Origin: Hansfordia pulvinata
Lineage: Eukaryota > Ascomycota > Sordariomycetes > Xylariales
NCBI GenBank assembly: GCA_006538405.1
Contig: BJKQ01000015.1
Location: forward strand, 744,001-808,000
Length of the DNA: 64,000 nucleotides
Direction: 5' to 3'
Position numbers and translations under genes: made by a program. A model generated the notes under the pieces. That model had not been told where the DNA came from, did no database searches, and saw nothing but the letters and a program-made list of their open reading frames with translations. Positions 38,013-49,933 of the stretch are shown here, piece by piece; position 1 is the stretch's first letter; each line of letters opens with the position of its first letter.

Positions 38013-39893
38013 ACCAGTCTCTCGACTAGTCTATGCGCAAAGCATCTGACCTCTATGAAGAGGGCCTAGACGGGAGTTTGTGCTGGAGTGAGCTATGCCA
38101 AGCATCGTGATCCGGGCTATCGTCTCGAGATACTACCTGGGGGCTATCCTTGACCAGTAGGACCGGCAGGCCAGGCGCCCATATCGCTCGTGTGAGACCA
38201 AGATCGAGACCAAGCGAGCGGACAACTGTTCGAGCCTTCTTTCCGACATAACGCCCCCAGGCTACAAGCCCGCGTGCCAGAGACTGTCTAGGTACTATAA
38301 AATAGAACAGCTAGGTCTAGATGCTCTGCCATCGCAGTTGATGCCTTATCTAGCCTCAGCCTCATTAGCAGTGAGGTCTCCAGCGAGCACGCTCACAGGC
38401 TCATCCGGGGCTGATAAAAAAATGGTTTAATCCCTTGAAGCATGGACTGTTCTTAGTGCTACCATGCTGAATACAGCTTCTTGCCCAATCTTCCCGATTG
38501 AGGAGCTGACAGCACGCTTGCAACTTATCGAGGGTTTGCACTATGTATCAAATTCATATTTGCATGCTATCGACATACGACTCGTCGCCTCAAGCTGGCT
38601 ACCAACGGCAACCGTCGGCCACCAGGCACGAGCTTATGACCAGCCACATCGTGATTGGTGTGGAGGAAGCGTTTGCTTCCCCCTCAGGCGGCCGGCCGGC
38701 CGGCTCGGCATGGAGCGGTGGCGCCGTCTCTGGGTGTGGTTCGGGGCCAGCGCCACGGGGGTTCCTGGCTCACCGTATTACCGTCCGTCCGGCAACTCGG
38801 CCGGCGTATGTCCCGCAGCCTTGCCTTCAGGAGCTGCCCATACCCCTCCCCTTTCTTCCTACGCCCTGCTCGCCTAGTCTCCATGGCGAGGTTCGCCAGC
38901 TGACCCGGAGTAGTATCCATAGGCAAATGGCTTCAGAATGGCCTAACGCGGGGTACCGACCCCAGACCCAGTACGCCGACTCATCTTGTCCCCTTTTGCA
39001 CCCGCGGGCGTCTGTTCCCTCCCGATCTAGTATTCCTCGTCTTTTCTCCGGCGTGCCGCTATTTGTCATCCGAACGAGTTAAGTTAGACAGCGGAGACGA
39101 AGATCCTCGGGTGGCCAACCCCGGCATCAGCTGGAGATGCGCCGCGGGGCTAGATTTCTGCCCGCGTGCCAGTCAACGCGGCCGCGCACCAAGCAGGCCG
39201 ACGAGTCTGGTCTTGGCACTGGACACAAGGGAATCATCAGGCATTTGTATGGCAAGACGTAAAGGTTGAACCTCACTTATCACTCCATTTTGGGCACCTG
39301 CGCCTGGATTTGTATGACATGGGCAGATCCAAACTCGAGCACTTTCGTGGCAGGCTTGCTTATGTTTCGCAAACCTCTCTTGACGCGTGGTGCTACAGCG
39401 CTGGGTCGCTCGTGCGTGGATTTCTGGATCTCGGCGAAGCTGGGTGACCATGGTGGAGCAGACCTGTAGCTTCGGATGCGACTGATGTGGCTCACGGCGC
39501 AGTGACAGCGGCAGCTCGTGCGTGGATGGGCTTCGCTTGTGGCTGAAAGCATGTCAAGCGACCGAATAAATGACACGACGGAGCTGACTGACTTGCATGC
39601 ATGCTGACGACTCAGTCTTGCTGAAAGCCGTGTCGGGGTTCCAGCAAGATCATGGCAGCAGGAAACAGCAATGCTCAGCGACCATCAACTGGCGGCGTAG
39701 CCAAACAGCTTAGCCGGTAGGTCTTGGACAACGGCCCCCGGGCGAATTGAGTAAGTACCTAGACAACGGTTCCAAATGCAATGCCTGATTCCATTCAAGA
39801 CGCTGTGTTTCGGGTGAATATACACGTGTACAGCAGGTGGCTGCTTATTTTGTACATGATGATACATGATGTGAACGTCGGGCCTAGCCGCCT

Positions 39894-40800
39894 CTATGCC
39901 TGTTGTAGCTTCTTCAAGATCCTTTCTCTGACAATGCGGTTGGCGACCTTGCCTCCGTGCTGTAGGGAGATGGCGCCCACCAGCGCGAATATCGTACCGG
40001 ACAGTACAATACTGTTACCCGAGCCCTCGAGGTTTTCGGGCTGACACAGCTGTTAGCGAGCTTCCACAGCAAAGCGACGGTTCGGCGAACTCACCATGCG
40101 AGGTTTCCATCTAATGACGTCGGCGAGGCCAGAGTTGATGGCGATCCTGGCGAGCTTTTCGACGGTGACGACGTGGGAAGGAGTGAGCTGGATGAGGTTG
40201 TCGACGCCTTTTAACGTCGGGTCTTCGTATGGTTGGCGGCGGTGCGAGAAGGGGTCTTCGACGGTCTCGTCCGAGGGGGCGCGCGAGCTGACTATGGCCT
40301 GAGTCGCTTCGTAAATGACAAGCTGGCGGCCTGGGAAGGGGGTCAGCATGGCAGCGGTGCGAGATCGGCAGACGGCGAGGGAAGCGACGCACCAAGGAAC
40401 GCCAATCTGTCGTTGAAGCCTCTGCGGCCCTGGTCGAAGCTCTTGTGCGTCACGGCCAGCCACTTGAGTTCGTCGGAAGCAGGCGGTCTCCGTCACGGCC
40501 GAAGAAGTTGATGAGGGCGTTATCCAGCTTGATCGGGTCCTCGTTGACCTCCCATTGTGACCTTTGCGGGTCCCGGGTGATGTGCGGCGAGAAGGGCGCC
40601 TGCATGCGCTCGGGGGTGTAAGACCATCGCGGCCGGCGGTCCCGGGGCGCCTGGGCTTTCTGGCTGGACGAGGTCGAGAAGGGCGCGGTAGACGCGGTGC
40701 GCAGGAGGGGGGTGGGAGCCTGCGCTTGGAGCTGGCGGCGGCAACAGCGCGACGCCTGACGCGACACGCCGGCCAGAGACCGGGAGGTGTTGGAAGCCAT
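39894..40800 (-). CDS. Mitochondrial ribosomal large-subunit protein mL57 (Mrpl15-like), one frame break
   Basis: Three exons on the minus strand: 40800-40393, 40330-40095 and 40040-39894 (introns of 62 and 54 bp), about 263 residues. The N-terminus is basic and Ser/Ala-rich, as a mitochondrial presequence should be. The body has an RNase III-like fold without the catalytic residues: LDNALINFFGRDGDRLL, DELKWLAVTHKSFDQGRRGFNDRLAFLGRQLV, then GTIFALVGAISLQHGG near the end. This matches fungal mL57, a structural subunit of the mitoribosome. The frame breaks within exon 1 at a GG pair (40475-40476); one more base gives an uninterrupted RLLPDELKWL. A mitoribosomal subunit is unlikely to be lost, so this is probably a sequence error. 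RTT109 is divergent, 785 bp away. Confidence 0.85.
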
Positions 40801-41585
40801 GGCAGGCTGTAAGGAGAGTCGACTGAGGCGGAGTCGGCGGTGACGGGGAGGATGCGGGAGGTCACGGGATCATCGCATCGCCGGCGTGGATGACGATGGT
40901 GCTGCGTTTCTCGTTCGGTGCTGGGGCTGGCAGTCGTCGCGTGCTGGAGTGCGTCGAGTTGGCGTCTGTCTAGCTCTGGCGAACTTTTTGCGACAAGGGC
41001 CTCCAATCAGGTTAGCGTCGAGTCCAGGGCTTGACGAGGCCCGGCCAATTGCCAGCTGCAACAGTCTGGCTCTCATGCGCAGCCGGCTGACCTGCTTGCT
41101 CAAGGCCCACTTTAGATGCCCATTGGCAGCTCTGGCTGGTATGGCACGGAAAGGTACATCTCACTCAGTATCTCCCCACCTACATCAAGATGTACTCGTA
41201 TCTTTCGGGAGCAGTCTGCCCTGCAATGACAGGTGGGGCTGGGCTGTGCCCGAGTACTCGTAGCTGCGCGTCGTGGCGTGTCGCTGTCGCGGTAGTGTTC
41301 GTACTTCGCATACTGCGGACGGCCAACAGCCTTAGGGTAACCAGCCTACGACAGTGAGGCTCATCTTCACCACAACCTCGCCTCCCGTTGCCGATAGCGT
41401 CACGATCTTGCCAACAATCGCGAGCCTTGACCATTTGAATCAATTCCTGACCCTTTTGTCCTTTGGGCGTTCCCTGGACCGTCTTCATCACTGGTCTCAT
41501 TGTGCGGTCCTTTGAAGATCCTAGAGACGCAACTACCACCTCGGAGGTCGAGGGCCTCCTGGGTTTCGTTTCCATCATCCCAGCC
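40801..41585. promoter_or_regulatory. Bidirectional promoter region, mL57 / RTT109
   Basis: A 785-bp gap between two divergent housekeeping starts. It must hold both promoters. TACTCGTA octamers at 41193 and 41255 lie within it. No TATA box was assigned. Confidence 0.5.
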
Positions 41586-43151
41586 ATGGCACAGCCTCGC
41601 CATGGCTCCGGGCGGAACGATGCATTGGCAAGGATGCTGGCTAAAGTGCTACCCAAAGATGTCAAGTTCACAGTCCATCACGTGTCGACGCCCCCGTCCG
41701 TCACGGACGCCTTGTGTCTCCCACCGCCACATGCGCAAGCGACCGATGCCAAGCCTGCGGCACGACGGCATCAGAAGCCGCTGAGGACGTACTGCGAGAA
41801 ACATTTTCTGGCTGTCTCCATCGATGCCACAAAGAGCAATCCCAAAACGCCTGGCCAGGTTCTCGTTCTCGCTGTCGAGGTTTACATCTACACCACCGCC
41901 TTCTCCACGACGATATTCGTGGCCAAGGCCGATTCCACCGGCTACCTGTCACTATTGGAGCTGCCCAAAGGCACGCCCTCGCCTATCCGCGAGACAATTG
42001 CCACCTTCGTCAGCTTCTTGGTTGCGAGCCGCCGCCGTCCAGCGAAGCAGTTGGTAGTCAACCTCTTCGCCCGTGCCCAGTCGCAGTACCTCTTCCCGGG
42101 CAGCGTCAAGAACAGTAGCAAGCATGTCCTCGATGACAGAGGTCTAATCAAGTGGTGGTGTCGAGTACTGAACACCCTATTACAAGAGAAAGAGGTCACG
42201 GGCGATGCACGTCGAGACTGCGAGCAAATCCGCGGGCATCTGGTGATCCCGGGCCTCGACACACATGACATCCGCGCGTTCCTACCTCGATCAGATAATA
42301 CCACGTCACATTGGTCCCTTTCTGCGCCTCTGGAGCACATATCCGCCTACTGCCAGAACCCCACGGCCCTCGGATCCACGCCTCTGCGAAGTCTGATCCC
42401 GAGGTACCCGGACGACCCGAAAGCCAGATTCGTGCATGAGCTGGAAGAGGAAACCCCGGCCAGAGTGAAGTTGGCTGGTGGTTGGGAGAGTCCCCGATCC
42501 CTGGACGATTTCTGGGAGATGCTCTCCTTCCGACAAGAATGTTCCAGTGGTCGGATGACTGGTTTCATATGGATCATCTTTGATCCCAAGACCACTACAG
42601 GGCCAGATGCCGCTGCCCCAGACCAGGCAGGCAACTCTGCTGGTACTAAACGCTCTGCCGCCTCCACGAGAGCCCGCAAGCCGAAGAAGACGACGCTCAA
42701 GGGCCGGATCTTTACTCGCAAACCACAGAGCAAGAGGCACAGCCGCGTCAAGCTGCCTACTCGTATCGAGACACCACATTACTCCTGGCCAGAGTTCGGG
42801 CGGGGCCAGCTGGTTCTCGACGACAACAGGTACAAGCGAGCTACCGAGCTTCTTCTGTTTCTGGAGTTTAATAAGCTCAACGCTGCAGTTACGAGCACGG
42901 TTCGGTGGATCAAGGAGACCAGCGGTGGCCAGAAGTGGGATCTGGAGGTTGTTGGCCTGCGAGAACCCGAGGCCCAGACTGACTCTTCCAACATGGAGGC
43001 GACTAACAACCTGACGGGGCTGGTCAAGCGCAAGAGACAAGCCACAGTGGGCAGCGAGGCAACAACGACATTGCCAGTGAACACCCTCAGTACTGGTCTG
43101 ATCCGGAAGAAACCCAAGCCCGAAGAAACAGCCGCGGCCGACACATCGTGA
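41586..43151 (+). CDS. RTT109: Rtt109-type histone H3 Lys56 acetyltransferase
   Basis: A single exon. I chose the ATG at 41586 (MAQPRHGSGRND...), giving 521 residues, because the family begins just before the LAKVLPKDVKFTVHHVSTPP segment. A longer in-frame start at 41463 adds 41 residues without family likeness. Diagnostic parts are the N-terminal strand above, the acetyltransferase core with YCEKHFLAVSID and EVYIYTTAFSTTIFVAKADSTGY, WWCRVLNTLL, a basic loop (about residues 360-400) and the C-terminal NTLSTGLIRKKPKP, which is typical of fungal Rtt109. The enzyme acetylates newly made histone H3 with the chaperones Vps75 and Asf1, in the nucleus, for replication-coupled nucleosome assembly and genome stability. 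It converges on the downstream dehydrogenase. Confidence 0.9.
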   Translation: MAQPRHGSGRNDALARMLAKVLPKDVKFTVHHVSTPPSVTDALCLPPPHAQATDAKPAARRHQKPLRTYCEKHFLAVSIDATKSNPKTPGQVLVLAVEVYIYTTAFSTTIFVAKADSTGYLSLLELPKGTPSPIRETIATFVSFLVASRRRPAKQLVVNLFARAQSQYLFPGSVKNSSKHVLDDRGLIKWWCRVLNTLLQEKEVTGDARRDCEQIRGHLVIPGLDTHDIRAFLPRSDNTTSHWSLSAPLEHISAYCQNPTALGSTPLRSLIPRYPDDPKARFVHELEEETPARVKLAGGWESPRSLDDFWEMLSFRQECSSGRMTGFIWIIFDPKTTTGPDAAAPDQAGNSAGTKRSAASTRARKPKKTTLKGRIFTRKPQSKRHSRVKLPTRIETPHYSWPEFGRGQLVLDDNRYKRATELLLFLEFNKLNAAVTSTVRWIKETSGGQKWDLEVVGLREPEAQTDSSNMEATNNLTGLVKRKRQATVGSEATTTLPVNTLSTGLIRKKPKPEETAAADTS

Positions 43152-43609
43152 GTGTCCTGGGTAAGTGGCAAGTCAGAAGCCAAGATGGGTGGTATTGTAG
43201 ATTTGCTCAACATTGGTGGGAACTTCAAGCGCATATTTTCTCAATGTGCTCACCTACAGGCAGAATGGCGCTGGCAGAGTGTGATTGCACGACGCATGGG
43301 AGTCTTGAGCGATCCTTGTCTATCCGGGCCGCCACAATATCTCGAGAACTCTGCCCGTTGATGTGTCTTCTCTCATAGCCACTTTCGCCATCGTCGAGGG
43401 CGTCACACCCACATTGGGGGATTCATTGAACATACAATTTGTCGATCGATTCACCAATCAATATAGCCATAGCGTTCGATCCTATATCACACCCGCACAC
43501 GGCCCGTGTTCAGTCGCTGCCTACCACATATACAACACCGTATCAACCGCGACGCGACGCAGCCGATACGTACGAGCCAATACGCATGAGACTGACAGAA
43601 ACTCACTGC

Positions 43610-44903
43610 TCATAGGTGCGCGAATTGCTGGAGGTGCTGCAGGTTGACAGGTGTGATAGGTCTGTCGCCACGCATCACGGCCATGATGTTGCGCATAGAA
43701 ATCTCTTCGAAGCCGGCGTGCGTTTCCAGCGTACCGCCAGCGTTGTGGCACGTCAGCATGGCCTTGGAACCAGCATAGGCAGCGAGACGAGGGTGGATGT
43801 TGGGCTCGTTGTAGTGGACGTCGAGGCCGACGGCGCTGAGACGACCGCTGTCAAGGGCGTCGGCCAAGGCGTCTTCGTCGACAAGCGAGCCACGCGCCAC
43901 GTTGACGAATCGTGCGCCCGGCTGGAAGTGGCGCAGGGCACTGGCGTTGATCAGCTTGTCGCCAGCACCCCCGGGTGTGCACAGCACGACGCAGTCGCTC
44001 TCGCTCAGCAGCTGCTCGAGCGAGGGTCGGAAGGCCGCGCCGGCCTGTTCCTCGATCACGCCGGCCTTGCGCTCGACGTCATAATACAGCACACGCATGC
44101 CAAAGCCGTGATGCGCCCGCCGGGCCACCCCCTGGCCGATCATGCCCAGCCCGATCAGGCCCAGCGCTTTGTCGCGCAGCTTGTGGGCTTGCAAGGTCGC
44201 GTTCTGGTGGCTGTCGGCAAAGGCCGCGGGCGACGACGCCGCGGCGGCCATGATGCCCGGCAGGCCGCGGAACGTCGAGATGATCATGGCCATGGCGAAG
44301 TCGGCGACAGCGTCGGCGGCGGCCAGCCCGCTGTTGCAGTATACGATTCCTATGTGGCGGTCAGCCAGTGTCAGCCAGTCGCCCCGGGGGCGAACGAGGC
44401 GCGCGGCAGGGACCGGGCACCAACTCACCCCTTTCCCCCAGCAGCTTGGTGTCGGCCCAGTCGAAGCCGGCGCCGGCGCTGGCAAAGACGCGGACGCTGT
44501 CGGGTAGCAGCGACACGAGCTCGTGGTCCCACTGGCCCATCTCGCCGCCGGTGCCCCAGAAGGGCCGGAAGATGGCGACGAAGTCGCCCCAGCGGCGCTC
44601 GCGCAGGGCCTGCATGAAGGCGGCGCGCTCGCGCTCCTCGGCGGGCGGGCGCACAACGTCGAACCTGGCCGCGAAGTCGGCGTACAGCGCCGGGTTGTAC
44701 CGGATCGGGTCGCCGATGTGCAGGACGACGGGCCGGCGGCCCATCCGCAAGCCCCCGGGCGCCAGGATGGGCACCACCACGTTGCTGATGGCGCCGACGC
44801 TGCCGCTGCTGCCGTGGCCCGGAGCGGGGGACGTGGCCCGGGGCGTGCCGGGGACCGGCGTCCCTGGCGCCGTCGGCATCGGAGTGTTGTAGGGCTCCGC
44901 CAT
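43610..44903 (-). CDS. D-isomer-specific 2-hydroxyacid dehydrogenase
   Basis: Two exons on the minus strand, 44903-44429 and 44349-43610, with a 79-bp intron, giving 404 residues. The catalytic N-terminal part holds a VFASAGAGFDW segment. The NAD(P)-binding domain carries GLIGLGMIGQGVA (GxGxxG). The catalytic Arg is in NVARGSLVDEDALADAL, the Glu in DVHYNEPN and the His in TCHNAGG. These are the three expected residues of glyoxylate/hydroxypyruvate reductase-like enzymes, which reduce 2-oxoacids to D-2-hydroxyacids. The first 45 residues are Pro/Ser/Gly-rich and look disordered. Substrate cannot be specified. The 3' end faces RTT109 across a 458-bp gap in which I see nothing else. Confidence 0.9.
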
Positions 44904-47900
44904 GGTCTGGTTTCGGAACGCAGGGGCGGGTCCTGGGGTCGTTGGCTTATTGACGCTCTAGGGTGCCTTGTTGGATTGCCTCCTCGAGGAAGGTCTCGAC
45001 GCCAAAAAAGGGGCCTTGTTCTGTCTTCCCTCTCTGTTCGGCTCGCCGGTGGTTGATCTCGCGCATGCACGGGAGGTTAGGCACATCGGGAGGGGCTCCA
45101 GGGCTGCCCGCGCCGCGCGCTCGCCTCTCGACGTGGGCACCCCGCCTCCCACCCCTCCGCACGAACTCGCCACACCGCCTGAGCCTTGGGCTATCGTGCC
45201 GGTGGGTTGCTGGGAGGTGTGTTGCATTGGGGGCCGCGCGCGTTGGCCCCACGATAAAGGAGGACGTGGCGTCTTTTTTGCCGGAGCTGGGTGCAGCAGC
45301 ACATTCCCTGCCTACAAGCACTGGGTAAGGAGTTGGGGGCCACAACGTCATTGCGCCTGGCTTTATGGTGAAGTAGGCTCGTCAGATCAATCCTCCACTC
45401 GTCGCCATCCTCCTCGGCCAGGGTCGTCTACATTCCGGCCTGTCACAGGAGTAATCGTACCTGGCTGTGCAGCGCGGGCAGTTGCCGCGATTCTGACTCT
45501 GGCTTTTATGAGATGAGGGCGCGCAGGCCCCCACGTGTGCCCGCCAACCATTCACTCGTACGATTGCTTGGCTTATGGCAATCGATCAATCAATCCTATC
45601 AAATGGCGTTCCGCTCGAAGCGCAGCTGCCGCTGCCGCTCCCGCTGCTGCTTGTTCGCGTCACACACAGCGGCCCTGCGATACCTGCCTTCCTCGCATTC
45701 GGATGCCAGCCATCCTGGGAGATCTGCGGCCTCTCAATAATGAGCAAAGGGTCTGACCACCACCACCAGTGGGGGGAGTGCTCGGTGGGGCCGGCGCTGC
45801 CCCCTCACCCCCTGTGCCTGGCACGCCTGGATCTCGTCAGCATGGTCCGCAATCGGGCCACCAGGGCGACCACGGCTTTCTCCGAGCGCGTAGCCGGGTT
45901 GCCGTGGGCTGGCCACGAGGGACGGAGGCCGAGGCTCACGCCGCAGGGCTTCCAAGCACCACGGAGCGTCCCCAAGGCCACAGATACGAGTACAAAGCAG
46001 ACGCCACATGCTTTGCATCCAAACGAGGGTGGAGGTCGAATGGGGATCGCAATTACACTCCTTGACTGACTCGCACGAGCGCACAGAGTGCGGACAGCAT
46101 GGCCTTCCACGCAGCTTTATCAAAGTTGAACCTGTCCTCTGGCACACCTGGCTACCGTCTGACTGGCTTACCAGTACTCGTATATTTGGTCGGCACCCAA
46201 ATGGATCTTCGCGGCCGATCGGCAACGGGCAGCAGTCCTATGAATACAAGCCTGCGACCTCTGACGCTCCTCCTTCGACTGGAAGCAAAGAATCCGTCTT
46301 CGGTGAACGTCGCTGGCAATTCGATGGCCCATTGGGCTGTGGTGGGAGTCGTTGGATCTGTTCGGGAGGAGCCGTGTGTAGCGGGATCTGGCCCGTGTGT
46401 CGCCCCGTCGCCCTTGCGCGAGATCAGCCATGACGGACAGTCTGAGTCTGGTGAGAAACGGTATCTGTGATCAGAGACCCTTTAAAGAGCCCGACAGACT
46501 GCATGTCTTGAAATACTCCGAGTATTGACCTTGCCAGCAGTCTGGGACGCGCAGCCACGTGTGGGAGAGCAACTGCGAGTACTCGTTAATCCCGTTGCAG
46601 AAAGCATTGCGCACAGAGACATTGTCAGCACCACCCCCGGCGGTTTGCAGCCGCTGTCATTGGCCAGGATGCACGGCAAGCGGCTCGTCCAAGGTGGGTT
46701 TGCTTTCGCCAGTCCCACTCAACCGATGCCGAAGCCCTGTTTGGGCTCCGTCCAATGCGCGGATACTCTGTGCACTAACAGCCGACCCCGAGTAGGGAAT
46801 ATTGAGAGGAAGCCAGCCCATGATTTCAGGAAGGCAGAGGGTCCAAGTCCGAGGCCTGGCAGTTCGAGCAACTGCCGAGACCTGACGTGAGCACAGCCGC
46901 CCGTAGCTGTTGTTTTGGGACTCGTTCCTGGCAGGGCTGCTGGACATTTGTTCCACTGTTTGCCGTCCCGCGTCCCTGATTTTCTACTCATACGAGACAG
47001 CTGGACTGTATGTCTGGTCTTGCATGCTGGGTCATGGCCGAGATGGCATGCAGTACGTGCCGTACGTGCGTCTACTCGTACGAAAGGCTCGTAGATGAAG
47101 GGCCGCCTACGAGTCTCGCGCACTCTCTGATCCCTTCCTTATCAGGCCCAGCACCATCACGACATGAGGCCAATGTCACAGTGGACGCGCTGTGCGGGTA
47201 CTTGTACTCTGTATGTCAGATCTTGCCGCATGCCGCTCGCAGCGTGACGAGCGGCTGTCCGGGAGGATGTCGGCTCGTGCTGACGACGGAATGCATTCCC
47301 TGTGGTGCCAGCAGTTCTGTTCCCTCTTCAAGGAGTCTGCTCTCGCTACCCAGAGCCCAGCTTCTGTTCCTGACGCCAGTTACGGCTCGGTGTCCACAGT
47401 CGACGAGCAGAGAGGGCTGGCCTTGTTTCTGTCAAGACGAGGCTGTGCAGACTCTGGCTACAGCATCCTGCAGCCGATCCAAGGCGGGTCACACAACCAA
47501 CTCCCAAGTATTACTCCTACCTTGTATGCTCTGTTACCGTGCCGCGCTTGCGTGCCCATTGCCCAGTCGGGATTCCTACGGGACCACAAGAAGCTCGTTC
47601 ATCCAACCAGGCCGAGCTCTCGTCATTAGCGGCCAGGGGGGGCACAGGGGGCTCCCGAGTTACGCCAAGCCTGCGAGACTACGGGCACGCAGACGCGCGA
47701 CCAACAACAGATCGTCTCGGCTGTGACTGGGCTTACCCCGGGCCTTCGTCCCCATAGACAGTGCAACGGCAGCAACCCGGGAGGCTGAGCCAACCGCAAG
47801 AGTGGGCGCCCACGGGCGGCAGTGTCGCGTTGGCGCTACGGGCTGTCCTCTCCACCGAGTATACAGTCGTGGCACACCCCGCTTCGCACGCGACCCGGCC

Positions 47901-48142
47901 GCCGGGTTTGCCCTCTTCAACCCTACACTCTTCTCCCTCAAGATGCGAAGCAAAGTGCCAAGCATGACCCCGTGATACCTGTTACCCATTGGCGACATCT
48001 CTTCGGACGACAGTTGTCGGCTGCAAAGTCGACCACCTGGACACAGCCAGCCAACCGCCGCTGCTTACTCCAGCCGCCCACCTCAACTTACGACTATTAT
48101 CACCACCCGAGAAACCTGTTGCCAGGAAGGCCAGACGCCGCC
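44904..48142. other. Gene-poor 3.2 kb region
   Basis: No gene is supportable; the open frames are short shadows. Several TACGAGTA/TACTCGTA octamers occur here (45985, 46175, 47073). The right end should hold the promoter of the surface-protein gene at 48143. Confidence 0.5.
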
Positions 48143-49502
48143 ATGAGGACTGCCGTGGCGTCCCTCGCTCTGCTCGGCTGTGCCACCGCACGCTGGGTGA
48201 GGTGGACACACAACGACGACGATATCTGGGTGCCGCAGAAGACGGACGCGCCGTCCGCGGACACCACGGTCGGGTGGACTCCCAAGCCCACGCCGGCGCC
48301 GGGCTACAAATCCCCAGCGGACGAGATCATCGACGTGTTGAGGCGACAGGACAGCGGCAGCACCACGTTTACGAACAGCAAAACCTGCGGCTACATATCG
48401 GACAAAGACTGTGAGATCCATCCAAAGCCCTTCGACATCCCCGCCTCCTTTCTCTCGGGACCACTGGACTGACGGGTCACTGTCGCGCGCAGCGAACCCC
48501 TTGACATGCGACGACGGTTACACGTGCTCGACCAGCACGGGCGGAACTGTCGTCATCGACTGCATCCCAATAGGCAGCCAGATCGACATGTTCGTGTCCT
48601 GTATCAACGGCCAGGGTGACGGCTCTCAGAAGCGCCAGGACACGAAGACATGGTGAGTCCCGTACCGGCAGACTGGGGACCCGTCTCTCGATGATGCTCC
48701 CCTTCCACCTCCCGCTCGCACTTTCCCAAGCGAATTCTACCTATTCCGACTCGACATCGAGGAGACCTAATGCCCCCTATTTTTCTTGTCTAGCCACGAG
48801 GCCTCGGCGCCGAATTGCGCGACCTACACGTGGACAAGCTCGGCGGGCAACTTGCAAACGATAAGGCTCTTTTGCAACTCGCGCGAGAACGTCCACGAGA
48901 CGATGATTGGCATGCCGCTGAACATGCTCGACATGCTGAGCTCGACGACGACGACAAACGGCGACTCGTCGACGGGCACGTCGTCGACGGCGGAACCCAC
49001 CTCGTCATCGGGGACTGCAGGCGACGACAACAACAGCGGTAACAGCAGCAGCAGCAACAACAACACGGGCGCGATCGTGGGCGGCGTCGTGGGCGGCGTG
49101 GCGGGCGTGGCGATCCTCGCGGGGCTGGCCTTCTTCCTCATCCTGCGGCACAACAAGAACAAGGGCGCCGCGCAGCAGGGCCGCAGCATCGGGCCGTCCG
49201 AGATCATGTCGGCGTCGTCGGGGGGCATGCAGCAGCAGCACCACCAAGGAGGAGGAGCAGGCGGCGCGGGCGCGCCCTTCATCCCCCACGTCTCCGAGGC
49301 CGCGTCCTCGCAGTCCCCCGCCAGCGTCGGCTACGGGGGCTACCACCCGGGCCAGAACTACAGCCCGGACTCGGCCGCCGCCGCCAAGTACGAGACCTAC
49401 CAGGCCACCGCCGCGGCGCCGGGCGAGCTGCCGGGCGGCGCGGGACCGGGGCACGCGCTCAACCCGGCGGAGATGGCGGGGTCCGGGCCGAATGCGCGGT
49501 AA
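48143..49502 (+). CDS. Single-pass cell-surface protein (sensor-like architecture)
   Basis: Three exons, 48143-48410, 48493-48652 and 48794-49502, give 378 residues with consistent phases. Residues 1-16 (MRTAVASLALLGCATA) are a signal peptide. The ectodomain contains spaced cysteines (TCGYISDKD, LTCDDGYTCST, VIDCIPIG, FVSCINGQ, CHEASAPNC, LFCNSREN), then a Ser/Thr/Asn-rich stalk. One transmembrane helix with glycine-zipper spacing follows (AIVGGVVGGVAGVAILAGLAFFLI), then a basic RHNKNK stop-transfer and a Gly/Gln/Pro-rich cytoplasmic tail. This arrangement resembles fungal wall-stress sensors (Wsc/Mid2 type) and related surface proteins, but no WSC domain is recognised, so only the topology is claimed. 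Confidence 0.78.
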
Positions 49503-49933
49503 TGAGGTGCATGCTGGGTTTCAAGGGGGAGGGGGTGGGGGGGGCTTTGCGAGGGCGTGTCGTCCGTGCTCGAGAGCGTGGCTTGCAAGTTCTGTGACAG
49601 GACGCCTTTGACGATGATGATACTAATAACAGCACGTGCAAAGCGTCTTTAATGTACCATATGACCAGGAACGGGGGAGGGCCACGAGCGAGTGCATGGG
49701 CACGCAGACGGAATACGCCAAGCCACTTCTTATTCTTCTTTCCCACTCCGGTAGACCATGTCCACCACGAACACGGACATGGTGGACCATTAGCTTCTCA
49801 TTGTCGTTCGACTTTTGGGACATGTTCTCCTGACAGCAGATGCCGTTTAGCTACCCCGATACCCATCTTTTCCCGCTAGTCCTATAGACAGTATACACCC
49901 GTCATGTCATCGGCTCCCTCCCCCGCACCCCGC
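49503..49933. other. Convergent 3' intergenic region
   Basis: Terminator region of two convergent genes. A near-palindromic CATGTCC/GGACATG pair occurs around 49758-49787. Nothing else was seen. Confidence 0.4.

Larger units (their letters stand above)
33631..39893. other. Gene-poor 6.3 kb region
   Basis: No intact gene is supportable. The region contains a 17-bp minisatellite (37.04-37.10 kb) and a Tc1/mariner-like relic (37.5-38.0 kb), with old decayed sequence around them. Open frames are short and overlap in several frames. Confidence 0.55.

Noticed and set aside
40053..41006. 317-residue minus-strand frame overlapping mL57
   Set aside because: Only its exon 2 part is genuine mL57 sequence. 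The upstream part is a different frame of exon 1, the intron and the promoter.
43140..43160. GTGAGT at the RTT109 stop codon as a splice donor
   Set aside because: The protein already ends with the conserved Rtt109 C-terminus just before it, and no downstream exon with family likeness was found.
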